This document shows, piece after piece, positions 47,110 through 57,071 of a stretch of 64,000 nucleotides of DNA (positions are counted from its first letter, which is position 1; every line of letters starts with the position of its first letter). A program made the position numbers and the translations under genes. The DNA is from Lachnospiraceae bacterium (lineage in GTDB: Bacteria > Bacillota > Clostridia > Lachnospirales > Lachnospiraceae), in NCBI GenBank assembly GCA_017470985.1, contig JAFUXA010000008.1, positions 50,691-114,690 on the forward strand, read 5' to 3'. Under the pieces are notes generated by a model. It was not told the DNA's origin and searched no databases. It saw only the letters and a program-made list of their open reading frames with translations.

Positions 47110-47140
47110 TTGACCCGGTGGCAACCACCGGGTTTATATT
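47110..47140 (+). promoter_or_regulatory. Promoter of the plus-strand chemoreceptor with dyad in a 19-bp spacer
   Basis: TTGACC (47110-47115), 19-bp spacer, TATATT (47135-47140). The spacer and -35 end hold a perfect inverted repeat ACCCGGTGG-CAA-CCACCGGGT (47113-47133), GC-rich within AT-rich DNA. A long spacer filled by a dyad is the layout of MerR-activated promoters; a MerR-family gene lies at 49228-50013. It does not look like a terminator because no U-tract follows on either strand. Confidence 0.6.
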
Positions 47141-47166
47141 ATATGCCGTTGAAAATGTTTGCATAA

Positions 47167-49182
<2,016 letters not shown>

Positions 49183-49183
49183 A

Positions 49184-49218
49184 AAATAGACCATATGGTG
49201 ATGCCATATGGTCTATTT
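49184..49218. terminator. Shared terminator between chemoreceptor and merR-like gene
   Basis: Fifteen-bp perfect arms AAATAGACCATATGG/CCATATGGTCTATTT with a five-base loop between two convergent genes. The T-run is better on the minus strand. Confidence 0.85.
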
Positions 49219-49227
49219 ACATTATTC

Positions 49228-50013
49228 CTATATAGTTTTATATACATATATATATTGATGAAGTGTCTGTTCCTTGTCGAAAAATCTAGACATAAGAAGC
49301 ACATATGTCTCCTCAGATGCAGCAGGATACTTTTCACTTATATCTCTTTCAAAGTCCTCAATCAGTTTCTTTGTAACAGGTACTCTGCCGCTTAAATCCC
49401 ATACAGTTCCAACTACATCAGTTTCAGGCAAAGTAATTCCACATTTTATTCCAAGATAATCTGCATACTTCTTCTCTGTTGCAAATCCCAAGCCCTCCAA
49501 AGGGTTTTCTCCTGTGTAGTCCTCTCTCATTATCCATGTTGTAGAGAAAAAGAATGATTCATCAAATACCTGTTTCATAGCTGTATACAATTTCTCATTT
49601 GAACTATTGGTATAAGGTACATAAAACATCTCATTCATATGTCCTTCTATAACCTCATTCATTTTATCTCTGACTTGTCTTAAATATTTCAAATCAAATG
49701 AGACCTTGTTATCAAGCATTCTATAACGAATCAATTGATCAGTAAAATACTCATGCTGTTTCTCCAGAGAATCCAGAACTTCCATATAATCCGTTTCATA
49801 CAACGCTTTTTTTATCTGATTCAGGCTATAATCGGCCTTACGAAACTTCAATGCGTCAACCAGCACTCCTACATCCCAATATCCATATTCTCTATATCCG
49901 TTTTGAGGATTGATCTCTGGATGAATCAAACCAACATTCTCATAATGTCTCAAGGTCTCACGACCAATATTAAATATTTCACATATTTCCTTGGTAGAAT
50001 AGCCCCTACTCAT
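49228..50013 (-). CDS. MerR-family transcriptional regulator
   Basis: A 261-residue protein. The N-terminal MerR winged helix is clear (STKEICEIFNIGRETLRHYENVGLI, with GYREYGYWDV wing). A dimerisation coiled coil (about 85-120) follows, then a ~140-residue C-terminal domain (MFYVPYTN..., STTWIMRED, GTVWDLSGRVP) that may bind a small ligand, as in GyrI-type fusions. No metal-binding cysteines are seen. GGAG precedes the ATG. Possible targets are the dyad promoter at 47110-47140 and an AT-rich palindrome directly upstream of itself. Confidence 0.85.
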   Translation of the reverse strand: MSRGYSTKEICEIFNIGRETLRHYENVGLIHPEINPQNGYREYGYWDVGVLVDALKFRKADYSLNQIKKALYETDYMEVLDSLEKQHEYFTDQLIRYRMLDNKVSFDLKYLRQVRDKMNEVIEGHMNEMFYVPYTNSSNEKLYTAMKQVFDESFFFSTTWIMREDYTGENPLEGLGFATEKKYADYLGIKCGITLPETDVVGTVWDLSGRVPVTKKLIEDFERDISEKYPAASEETYVLLMSRFFDKEQTLHQYIYVYKTI

Positions 50014-50031
50014 AAATCACTCCAGAAATTA

Positions 50032-50051
50032 ATATTTATACTTATAAATAT
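50032..50051. promoter_or_regulatory. AT-rich palindrome upstream of the merR-like gene
   Basis: ATATTTAT, four bases, ATAAATAT, in the 44-bp gap between the TSCPD gene and the merR-like gene. It is a candidate autoregulatory site, but such palindromes arise easily in AT-rich DNA. Confidence 0.3.
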
Positions 50052-50057
50052 ATACTA

Positions 50058-50306
50058 TTACAAAGCTTCATCAATGGCACGAGCCAACTGATCTGCGCAG
50101 GAAGTTCCTCTTCCCCTACAATCATTTCCTCGTAAAATTTCTGCCGCTTCTTTTGCATCACGACCTTCTAATAATCTACCAATAGCCTTGAGATTTCCAT
50201 CACATCCATTAGTAAATTTCAAATCGTGAATCTTGCCCTCATCATCCAAATCAAAACTAATTGCTACAGAACATACGCCCTGTGGTCTGTAATTTATATG
50301 CTGCAT
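50058..50306 (-). CDS. TSCPD-domain protein
   Basis: An 82-residue protein with the TSCPD-type fold: RPQGVCSVAISFDLD at the start, FTNGCDGNLKAIGRLLEG in the middle and CRGRGTSCADQLARAI near the end (three cysteines). This domain is otherwise found at the C-terminus of vitamin B12-dependent ribonucleotide reductases and as stand-alone proteins of unknown role in clostridia. It is probably co-transcribed with the merR-like gene 44 bp downstream. Confidence 0.8.
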   Translation of the reverse strand: MQHINYRPQGVCSVAISFDLDDEGKIHDLKFTNGCDGNLKAIGRLLEGRDAKEAAEILRGNDCRGRGTSCADQLARAIDEAL

Positions 50307-50364
50307 AATTATCTCTCCAATCTAATATTTTATGATTATATAATAATCAAATTCAATAGCAATT

Positions 50365-50393
50365 AGTATAACCATGTTCGCCCGAACTTTCAA
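50365..50393 (-). promoter_or_regulatory. Promoter of the TSCPD gene with a spacer dyad
   Basis: TTGAAA (50393-50388), 17-bp spacer, TATACT (50370-50365). The spacer begins with GTTCG-GG-CGAAC (50387-50376), a perfect dyad and candidate operator. It is not the GAAC-N4-GTTC LexA box. Confidence 0.55.
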
Positions 50394-50421
50394 GAATCGC
50401 AGCACAAATTTAATAAAGATT

Positions 50422-51738
50422 TTATAATATGTCTATGGTCTCACCTGCCAATGCTTTATTGATACTTCTAACTGCACAGAATTTACCGCACATACTACAT
50501 GTATCACTATGATCATCTTCCGGTAATCTGCTATCACGAATAGCTTTGGCTGTAACCGGATCAAGTGCTTCTTTATATTGAGCATCCCAATCAAGTTTTC
50601 TTCTGGCATCTGCCATTCTGTCATCCCTATCTCTGGCTCCCGGAATTCCTTTTGCAATATCTGCTGCATGAGCTGCAATTTTGGAAGCAATAATACCATT
50701 TCTCACATCATCTACATTTGGCAATGCCAGATGCTCTGCAGGAGTAACATAACATAGAAATGCTGCACCATTCATAGCTGCAATCGCACCACCGATTGCT
50801 CCTGTAATATGATCATATCCCGGTGCAATATCAGTAACCAAAGGTCCTAATACATAAAATGGAGCGCCATGGCATATAGTCTCCTGGATTTTCATATTGG
50901 CTGCAATCTGATCAAGTGGTACATGCCCAGGGCCTTCAACCATTACCTGCACATCTCGCTCCCAGGCTCTTTCTGTAAGTTCTCCCAATCTAAGCAATTC
51001 ACCGATTTGTGTTGCATCTGTTGCATCTGCAAGACATCCTGGTCTACATGCATCCCCCAGACTTATTGTCACATCATGTTCTCTACATATTTCAACAATC
51101 TCATCATAATATTCATAGAAAGGATTTTCCTCACCTGTCATAGCCATCCATGCAAATACCAGGGAGCCTCCTCGGCTAACCAGATTCATCTTGCGCTTTC
51201 CAGCTTTTACTTCCTCAATAGTCTTCTGTGTAATTCCACAATGCAATGTAACAAAATCCACGCCGTCCTCCGCATGAAGTCTGACTACATCAACGAAATC
51301 TCTAGCCGTAAGTTCTCCCAGATCTCTCTGATAATGTATAACTGCATCATACACAGGAACAGTTCCAACCATTGCCGGACATTCTCTACATAATTTCTGT
51401 CTGAAAGGCTGGGTATTGCCATGGCTGGATAAATCCATTATAGCCTCTGCGCCTAAATCCACAGCGCTAAGCACCTTCTGCATCTCAATATCGTAGTCCT
51501 TGCAGTCACGGCTCACACCTAGATTCACATTTATCTTGGTAGTAAGTTTACTTCCTACAGCATGAGGAACCAGGCCTTTATGAGCAGGATTGGCTGGAAT
51601 AACTGCTATTCCCTTTGCTATCTGAGTTCTCAATTCCTCTGGTGATATATTTTCCTCTGCGGCACATATTTCCATTTCCGGTGTAATAATATTCTTTCTT
51701 GCCGCTTCCATTTGTGTTTTGTAATTTCTAATTGCCAT
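50422..51738 (-). CDS. thiC: Phosphomethylpyrimidine synthase
   Basis: A radical-SAM enzyme converting AIR to HMP-phosphate. The start at 51738 follows GGAGAGAAGA, giving 438 residues; an upstream extension overlapping thiD is rejected. Motifs include DLSSHGNTQPFR, RGGSLVFAWM, GDACRPGC, MVEGPGHVPL and the C-terminal cluster CSMCGKFC. That cluster has one residue fewer between the last two cysteines than the enterobacterial form, as seen in other short clostridial ThiC. It is the last gene of the TPP-controlled operon. Confidence 0.96.
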   Translation of the reverse strand: MAIRNYKTQMEAARKNIITPEMEICAAEENISPEELRTQIAKGIAVIPANPAHKGLVPHAVGSKLTTKINVNLGVSRDCKDYDIEMQKVLSAVDLGAEAIMDLSSHGNTQPFRQKLCRECPAMVGTVPVYDAVIHYQRDLGELTARDFVDVVRLHAEDGVDFVTLHCGITQKTIEEVKAGKRKMNLVSRGGSLVFAWMAMTGEENPFYEYYDEIVEICREHDVTISLGDACRPGCLADATDATQIGELLRLGELTERAWERDVQVMVEGPGHVPLDQIAANMKIQETICHGAPFYVLGPLVTDIAPGYDHITGAIGGAIAAMNGAAFLCYVTPAEHLALPNVDDVRNGIIASKIAAHAADIAKGIPGARDRDDRMADARRKLDWDAQYKEALDPVTAKAIRDSRLPEDDHSDTCSMCGKFCAVRSINKALAGETIDIL

Positions 51739-51760
51739 CTTCTCTTCTCTCCTTAATATT

Positions 51761-52594
51761 TTAATCAATATACTTTCCATGTAAATCAAAGCCATGATTC
51801 AGCGGGCCATTACCCTGTCCTATATCAAGCCCGGCTCTCAATGCTTCTTCCACATATTGTTTTGCCAATCTGACACTATTTGACATATCCATTCCTTTGG
51901 CCAGATTTGATGCAATAGCGGAGGACAAAGTGCATCCTGTTCCATGGTTATTAGCACTATCAATAATCTCACCCTGCAATACCATCACTCCCTCTGATGT
52001 AACCAGAATATCTGTACCTTTATCTGCACTTCGATGACCGCCTTTCAACAATACACTTCCTCTAATATTGTCAAATATTAATCGTGCCATCTCCACATAA
52101 TCACTTTGACTATTCAGTTCATGCAGATTCATATCTGAGGGCGCAATACCAATTTTCTCCAGGAGATATATGGCTTCGGGGATATTTGGAGTAATTAAGT
52201 CCGCACAACAAAGAAGCTTCTCCCACAGAATTTCTATACAATCCTCTGGCAGAAGCTTTGCTCCACTTGTGGCAATCATAACAGGATCAATAACAATGTT
52301 TGAAGCCTCATATTTCCTCAGCAATTCTGCCAGTATTTCTATCTGCTCCATAGATGCTATCATCCCTATTTTCACTGCATCCGGGCAGATATCTTCATAG
52401 ACCGCCATAACTTCATCGCGAAATACATCCGGTCCAACCTCTTGAATTGATTTGACGCCCAGCGTATTCTGCGCAGTTATAGCTGTAATGACAGAAGAAG
52501 CATACACTCCATGTGCCATCATAGTCTTGATATCTGCTTGAATGCCGGCGCCTCCACTGGAATCTGATCCAGCGATTGTAAGTACTTTTTTCAT
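51761..52594 (-). CDS. thiD: HMP/HMP-phosphate kinase
   Basis: Phosphorylates HMP twice to give HMP-PP for thiamine synthesis. The 277 residues match the ribokinase-like family: AGSDSSGGAGIQADIKT at the start, DPVMIATSGAKLL near 110, LLKGGH near 190 and the anion-hole/ATP motif NNHGTGCTLSSAIA near 226. It precedes thiC by 22 bp. Its start lies behind a structured intergenic segment with AAGGG as ribosome site. Confidence 0.96.
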   Translation of the reverse strand: MKKVLTIAGSDSSGGAGIQADIKTMMAHGVYASSVITAITAQNTLGVKSIQEVGPDVFRDEVMAVYEDICPDAVKIGMIASMEQIEILAELLRKYEASNIVIDPVMIATSGAKLLPEDCIEILWEKLLCCADLITPNIPEAIYLLEKIGIAPSDMNLHELNSQSDYVEMARLIFDNIRGSVLLKGGHRSADKGTDILVTSEGVMVLQGEIIDSANNHGTGCTLSSAIASNLAKGMDMSNSVRLAKQYVEEALRAGLDIGQGNGPLNHGFDLHGKYID

Positions 52595-52665
52595 AAAACA
52601 GTTACCCTTTTCTATCCCGACAGAAAGTGGTGCCCCCAGCCTGCCGGTTACTTTCGCTTTGTTAA
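52595..52665 (-). promoter_or_regulatory. Structured leader of thiD, possible internal riboregulator
   Basis: On the minus strand GAAAGT (loop 21 nt) pairs with ACTTTC. Alternatively CTTTCTGT-CGGG-ATAG(A)AAAG forms and takes in the thiD ribosome site AAAAGGG. The two helices share CTTTC, so they exclude each other. The conserved TPP-aptamer sequences are absent. I cannot assign a known class; HMP-PP or another thiamine precursor is a guess from context. Confidence 0.4.
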
Positions 52666-52704
52666 ATAATCATCTCACCTATCAAACTACTGCTGTTTTA
52701 CAGC

Positions 52705-53217
52705 TCAAGAAGTTTGAAGCATTGCCTTCATTTTGTCCAAGGCCTTGGTCTTGATTAATACAGCTATGAAAAATGCTGCTATTATTGTTCCACCAATTGT
52801 GCTGATTAAAAATGGAATAACATATCCAAAGACAGCACTTGTCTTGCCCATGATAAATGTTGCAACAGGATAAGCAATCAATCCGCCTATCAATCCTGTT
52901 CCCACTATCTCAGCCAGGTATGTAGGAATAAGCTTCTTGGTTGCTCGATACATAAGACCGCAACACAAAGCACCCACCATAGATCCCGGGAAGGCCAGAA
53001 GTGTTCCTGTTCCCATTAGATTTCTAATAAGAGATGTGATAAATGCTACTGCCACTCCCCAGAATGGTCCAAGTATTACAGCAGATAATACATTTACCAT
53101 ATGCTGAATAGGGAAGCATTTTGATGCTCCAATGGGAATTGAAAAAGTTGATAAAATAACTGCTATAGCAACAAACATTGCTGCTACACATAATTTAAGA
53201 ATTGCATTGTGTTTCAT
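52705..53217 (-). CDS. thiW: Thiazole-precursor ECF transporter S component
   Basis: A 170-residue protein with five to six transmembrane helices. It begins LKLCVAAMFVAIAVILSTFSIPIG and has SKCFPIQHMVNVLSAVILGP and AFPGSMVGALCCGLMYR, typical of ThiW. It probably imports hydroxyethylthiazole together with shared ECF ATPases encoded elsewhere. GGAGGACAAA precedes the ATG, inside the end of the thiM/thiE gene (23-bp overlap). The fit with ThiM, which salvages thiazole, is direct. Confidence 0.9.
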   Translation of the reverse strand: MKHNAILKLCVAAMFVAIAVILSTFSIPIGASKCFPIQHMVNVLSAVILGPFWGVAVAFITSLIRNLMGTGTLLAFPGSMVGALCCGLMYRATKKLIPTYLAEIVGTGLIGGLIAYPVATFIMGKTSAVFGYVIPFLISTIGGTIIAAFFIAVLIKTKALDKMKAMLQTS

Positions 53218-54634
53218 TTTGTCCTCCTTCTAAAAACATAGCGCTTTTCTTATAAAGTATTTGTGAGGCCTTACAAATATCAGCTTGAGCAAAAATTCCT
53301 GATATGACAGCAACTCCTGCAATACCGCTCCCGGCAAGGTCTACTATATTATGAGAGTCGATTCCGCCAATGGCACACACAGGTATGTCCACCTCGGCTG
53401 TAATCGCCTGATATTCCTTCAAATCTATAGGTCGGGCATCTGTCTTGGTTTCAGAACCAAATGCAGCTCCTACCCCCAAGTAATCTGCCCCCTGTCTTTG
53501 TGCTTCAATCGCTTCTCTTACATTATGGGCTGTGGCGCCAATAATATAATCATTTCCCAATATATCTCTGGCATATTGAACAGCCATATCATCCTGTCCA
53601 ACATGAACTCCATCTGCGCCAATTTCTCTCACCAGTTCAACCCGGTCATTTATGATAAATGGTATTCCTGCATACTTTGCAATCTTTGCCAGAATCTTAC
53701 CCTGCTTTACAAACTCATCATCATCTATATTCTTGTCCCTGTATTGAAGCATTGTTATTCCACCGCTAATCGCCTCAACCACAGCATCCTCTAATGTGTT
53801 ATATGTGTCAGATTTGCCAATTAAATCCCTATCTGTAATTGCATATAATTGCAGGCTTTCTCTCAAATCCTCTCCGCATGCAAAACCGTCAGATATTACA
53901 TCTGCCAAATAAGTCCTGAAGCTTCCTGATCCTTTCTTTCTATGTTGATTCATTCTGTACAAAGCAATTTCAGCTGCCTCATTATAGCTGTTCAACGCAT
54001 CAACACAGCAATCAAATCTGTCATCATCCTCATCACAACTTCCTAATGCAGCAGCAATCAAAGCTGATAGTGTGCAACCGCAACCAGTCATTCTGGACTG
54101 CCAGACAGTACCATTTTCCAGAACTTCATATTTTCCATCTCCCAATATATAATCTCTTTCACCAGTTGCCATAATTACCAGATGATTGTCTCTTGCAAAT
54201 AATTCAATATCATCATCACTTACAGCAATTGAATCAGGAAAACTACCGTTAGTTCTAATTAGTTCTTCAATTTCTAATCTGTTACCTCTTACAGAAGTTA
54301 CAGCTCCGGTTGATATAATATCTCTAACCAGATTCTGCCTGTATTGTGATACACCAATTCCCACAGGATCCAATACAACTGGTATATTCATAGCTTTCGC
54401 CTTCTTCACTGCCAGCAGAATACCATCATTTTTATCATCATTTGGCATACCTATATTGACCATGAGACAATCACACAGACCGGTTATATCTTCAACTTCT
54501 GCTGTATCATATCCACATATCGGCTTACCACCTGCTGCAATAACAAAATTTGCAGAATCATTTATGGCCACTGCGTTGGTTATTATATGCACCAGTGGTT
54601 TATGTTTTCTTATTCTTTTAAATAAATCTGCCAT
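53195..54634 (-). CDS. thiM/thiE: Hydroxyethylthiazole kinase-thiamine phosphate synthase fusion
   Basis: A 479-residue bifunctional enzyme. Residues 1-260 are ThiM: PLVHIITNAVAINDSANF, VLDPVGIGVS, ATGERDYI and the GCGCTLSALIAAA anion hole. Residues 262-475 are ThiE: LYAITDRDLIG, LQYRDKN, INDRVELV, ADGVHVGQDD, GATAHN and CAIGGID. In the phosphate loop the usual GP..F reads GAAF. The fusion joins thiazole phosphorylation with coupling to HMP-PP. It follows the TPP riboswitch and terminator. Confidence 0.94.
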   Translation of the reverse strand: MADLFKRIRKHKPLVHIITNAVAINDSANFVIAAGGKPICGYDTAEVEDITGLCDCLMVNIGMPNDDKNDGILLAVKKAKAMNIPVVLDPVGIGVSQYRQNLVRDIISTGAVTSVRGNRLEIEELIRTNGSFPDSIAVSDDDIELFARDNHLVIMATGERDYILGDGKYEVLENGTVWQSRMTGCGCTLSALIAAALGSCDEDDDRFDCCVDALNSYNEAAEIALYRMNQHRKKGSGSFRTYLADVISDGFACGEDLRESLQLYAITDRDLIGKSDTYNTLEDAVVEAISGGITMLQYRDKNIDDDEFVKQGKILAKIAKYAGIPFIINDRVELVREIGADGVHVGQDDMAVQYARDILGNDYIIGATAHNVREAIEAQRQGADYLGVGAAFGSETKTDARPIDLKEYQAITAEVDIPVCAIGGIDSHNIVDLAGSGIAGVAVISGIFAQADICKASQILYKKSAMFLEGGQNETQCNS

Positions 54635-54710
54635 TTACACACTCCTGTATTCCTCATAAAAACAAATTAAATTTCTTTTTATGGAAAATGCATAAAATTA
54701 CAAAAAAAAA

Positions 54711-54730
54711 CGGAATCCTATTGGATTCCG
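54711..54730 (-). terminator. Terminator of the TPP riboswitch
   Basis: CGGAATCC-TATT-GGATTCCG followed by nine T on the minus strand, between the aptamer and thiM/thiE. It is the expression platform: TPP binding should favour it. Confidence 0.9.
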
Positions 54731-54802
54731 CGATTTGTCATACATATCTATAATTAATATAAAATCTAGTATATACAAACAGACAATTAATAGTATTAAT
54801 AC

Positions 54803-54895
54803 TATTATTCCCTACGTTGGCATTATCCAAATCAGGTTTTAAGGTCGTACTCTCGGTACCTCTCAGCCTTTTACAGCTCCCTTCGTCTATTCAAT
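54803..54895 (-). ncRNA. TPP riboswitch aptamer
   Basis: Conserved THI-box strings are all present in order: GGGAGC, GGCTGAGAGG, then ACCTGATTTGGATAATGCCA and ACGTAGGGAA. The aptamer lies directly after a strong promoter and before a terminator. It represses the thiM/thiE-thiW-thiD-thiC operon when thiamine pyrophosphate is plentiful. Confidence 0.97.
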
Positions 54896-54907
54896 TAAGC
54901 CTCAATC

Positions 54908-54936
54908 ATAGTAGCACTGCATATTTTAATTGTCAA
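54908..54936 (-). promoter_or_regulatory. Promoter of the thiamine operon
   Basis: TTGACA (54936-54931), 17-bp spacer, TACTAT (54913-54908), immediately before the TPP aptamer. Confidence 0.75.
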
Positions 54937-54957
54937 TATAATCTCAGATACATTCAA

Positions 54958-55464
54958 TCATTGATTATGCTCAGTATTATCCTCATCAATCACATGAGGT
55001 TCTATATTGCGCCTTCTCTCCTTGGAAGCATTCTGTAAGAAATGCATCTTGCCTCCAGGGGCCATATCTTTGTCCACAACCATAGAGTATAAATTCTTTT
55101 GCCTGCGCTCCTGCTTCGGTGAAAGCTCATTTTTCAACTGTTCAAGTTGCACACCTATTCTCTTTGCACAATCCGGGCAATATTTTCCTTTTAAAATCAT
55201 ACTGCCGCATCTCAGGCAGGTAAGCTTAATGCTGGAATCAGGAGTTATTTCTATTCGCTCCTCCCGAAGCCAGGTTGTCACCTGTTGATGGGTTACGCCA
55301 AATACCTCCCGCAACTTGCCTTCAGTAGCTCCAGGATAATCCCATAGATAATCCTTGACCTGACGGAGCAACCCCGCTTCCTTCTCTCTGCATTCAGGAC
55401 AATTCTTGTACATGTCCAGATAGTCATCAAATATTCTATTACAATTCGCACAGTTTTTTACCAT
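54958..55464 (-). CDS. YvyF-like zinc-ribbon protein
   Basis: A 168-residue soluble protein with two Cys pairs at the N-terminus (KNCANC..., NCPEC) and two more in the middle (LTCLRCG, KYCPDC). Between them is an HTH-like stretch (YPGATEGKLREVFGVTHQQVTTWLRE) and at the end a basic helical tail. The pattern resembles flagellar-operon protein YvyF/TIGR03826. The ATG at 55464 is preferred (AGAGG nine bases upstream) over a TTG three codons earlier. It stands alone between the thi operon promoter and an SGNH hydrolase gene, away from any flagellar genes. Confidence 0.65.
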   Translation of the reverse strand: MVKNCANCNRIFDDYLDMYKNCPECREKEAGLLRQVKDYLWDYPGATEGKLREVFGVTHQQVTTWLREERIEITPDSSIKLTCLRCGSMILKGKYCPDCAKRIGVQLEQLKNELSPKQERRQKNLYSMVVDKDMAPGGKMHFLQNASKERRRNIEPHVIDEDNTEHNQ

Positions 55465-55529
55465 AGGCAACAACCTCTCTAGTTTCCATTATAAAACTGA
55501 TGGTGTGTTACCACAAGTGTACTGATGTA

Positions 55530-56330
55530 TTATCTCAGGAATTCGACTAACTTATCCTCCATATATGGAGTCCACCATTTCTGATATCCTGCCTGTGTTG
55601 GATGAATTGAATCTGCCATGTATAGGCTTCTCTCTTCGTCAGAGATATTGTTGAAATCATCATCGCTGTACATATCGATTATATTCACATCCCATTTATC
55701 AGCTATGTCATACAACAATTTCACCATCTGGGCATATCTGTCACTGTTATATCTGCTGTTTGTGTAAAATATTACAGGACAATCCCAACGATCTCTGGCA
55801 TAAGCAATGGTATATTCAATTGCACCGGCCACTGTGTGAGTGTCAAAATCATCCATATCCTGTGAATCTGAAACCTGACCTAAGCCCTTCTTTTGAGTTG
55901 CATCATTGGTAGACAGTTGACATATGAAGAGATCCGCCTCAGTATCCTTGATTTTTTTCAATCTGCTGATATATGAATCCGGCAAATCATCTACAAGCGT
56001 TGTACCAGAGACTGCCTCCTTGGTCATCTCGCAATCGTTTTTCTTTGAAATATAATCTGCAAAAGATATCCCCTTCGATGCTGCACCATATGTAACCGAT
56101 GAACCTAAGAATACAATTTTCTTACCCTTCAACTCATCCACTGGATCAACCTGTTGATTGTCCGGAGAATAAGAAATGTCATTTCCCGGCATCTTAGATG
56201 TCCTCACATCATGAAGTTTGGCAAATGGTCCCCAACTCCACTGATAGCCGCAGAAGGCAATCCACAATATCAATACCACTGCGATACTGATTAATACTGT
56301 AATTATTTTTGTGCTTTTTTTCATTTTCAT
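55530..56330 (-). CDS. SGNH/GDSL-family hydrolase, membrane-anchored
   Basis: A 266-residue protein. An N-terminal hydrophobic segment (about 8-28, IITVLISIAVVLILWIAFCG) anchors or exports it. Block I is VFLGSSVTYG with the nucleophile Ser; block III is CQLSTNDATQ (Asn); block V is DSIHPTQAGY with the Asp/His of the triad. It is likely an extracellular esterase or deacetylase acting on glycans or wall polymers; the substrate is unknown. It is monocistronic, between the YvyF-like gene and the que operon terminator. Confidence 0.88.
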   Translation of the reverse strand: MKMKKSTKIITVLISIAVVLILWIAFCGYQWSWGPFAKLHDVRTSKMPGNDISYSPDNQQVDPVDELKGKKIVFLGSSVTYGAASKGISFADYISKKNDCEMTKEAVSGTTLVDDLPDSYISRLKKIKDTEADLFICQLSTNDATQKKGLGQVSDSQDMDDFDTHTVAGAIEYTIAYARDRWDCPVIFYTNSRYNSDRYAQMVKLLYDIADKWDVNIIDMYSDDDFNNISDEERSLYMADSIHPTQAGYQKWWTPYMEDKLVEFLR

Positions 56331-56438
56331 GATTTACACTCCTAACTCCACTTTTTCATTTATTATGAAGATAGCACACATGCCTTAATATCACTTCCAG
56401 ATTTGTTATTTTTTTTGCAAATATGTGTGGTGACTAAA

Positions 56439-56468
56439 AAGAAGAAGCCTATTTTTAGACTTCTTCTT
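56439..56468 (-). terminator. Terminator of the que operon
   Basis: AAGAAGAAG, 12-base loop, CTTCTTCTT, then TTT on the minus strand, 30 bp after queF. Confidence 0.65.
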
Positions 56469-56497
56469 ACAACTTAATTACTATAAAATTTACTCTA

Positions 56498-56989
56498 TTA
56501 TCTGTTATCAACCTTTTCTGGATACATATCATGATTAGCCATTCTATTAAATGCTACTTCTTCCCACTTAGTGCCAGGCTTACCATAATTGCAATATGGG
56601 TCAATGGAGATTCCTCCTCTTGGAGTGAACTTGCCCCACACTTCAATATACTTCGGATCCATCAATTTGATCAGATCCTTCATAATAATATTTACACAAT
56701 CCTCATGGAAATCACCATGATTTCTGAAGCTGAACAGATACAACTTCAATGATTTAGATTCCACCATCTTCTCACCTGGAACATATGAAATAATAATATT
56801 TGCAAAATCAGGCTGACCTGTAATAGGACACAGAGATGTAAACTCTGGGCAATTAAATTTTACAAAATAATCGTTGTCAGGATGCTTATTGATAAATGTC
56901 TGAAGCATCTCCGGTGCGTAATTGTCTGGATACTTATTATTCTTATTACCTAACAGGGTAAGTGTACCCTCATCTTTTCTATCTGCCAT
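56498..56989 (-). CDS. queF: NADPH-dependent preQ0 reductase
   Basis: Reduces the nitrile of preQ0 to preQ1. The 163 residues are the short unimodular (YkvM-like) class. Visible are the catalytic Cys in [14 protein letters not shown], the QueF motif [21 protein letters not shown] and the C-terminal [12 protein letters not shown]. It is the last gene of the que operon and completes preQ1 synthesis. Confidence 0.96.
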   Translation of the reverse strand: MADRKDEGTLTLLGNKNNKYPDNYAPEMLQTFINKHPDNDYFVKFNCPEFTSLCPITGQPDFANIIISYVPGEKMVESKSLKLYLFSFRNHGDFHEDCVNIIMKDLIKLMDPKYIEVWGKFTPRGGISIDPYCNYGKPGTKWEEVAFNRMANHDMYPEKVDNR

Positions 56990-57071
56990 TTGCTAATTCC
57001 TCTCTTCTTATACAAGTTTATCTAATACTCTATCTAACTAGAAGCTACATCTAGTAACTGTTGTTTTCTAT

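Noticed and set aside
46873-47124. An 83-codon minus-strand frame before the HD-GYP gene
   Set aside because: It has no good ribosome site, crosses the promoter and leader hairpin, and overlaps the start of the real gene; only the 12-codon frame within has a strong site.
47113-47133. The GC-rich hairpin as an intrinsic terminator
   Set aside because: No U-tract follows on either strand, and it fits exactly between a -35 and a -10 box.
50376-50387. LexA (SOS) box
   Set aside because: The Gram-positive LexA site is GAAC-N4-GTTC; here the half sites are in the opposite order with a two-base gap.
52595-52704. A second TPP riboswitch before thiD
   Set aside because: The CTGAGA and TGGATAATGCCA elements are missing.
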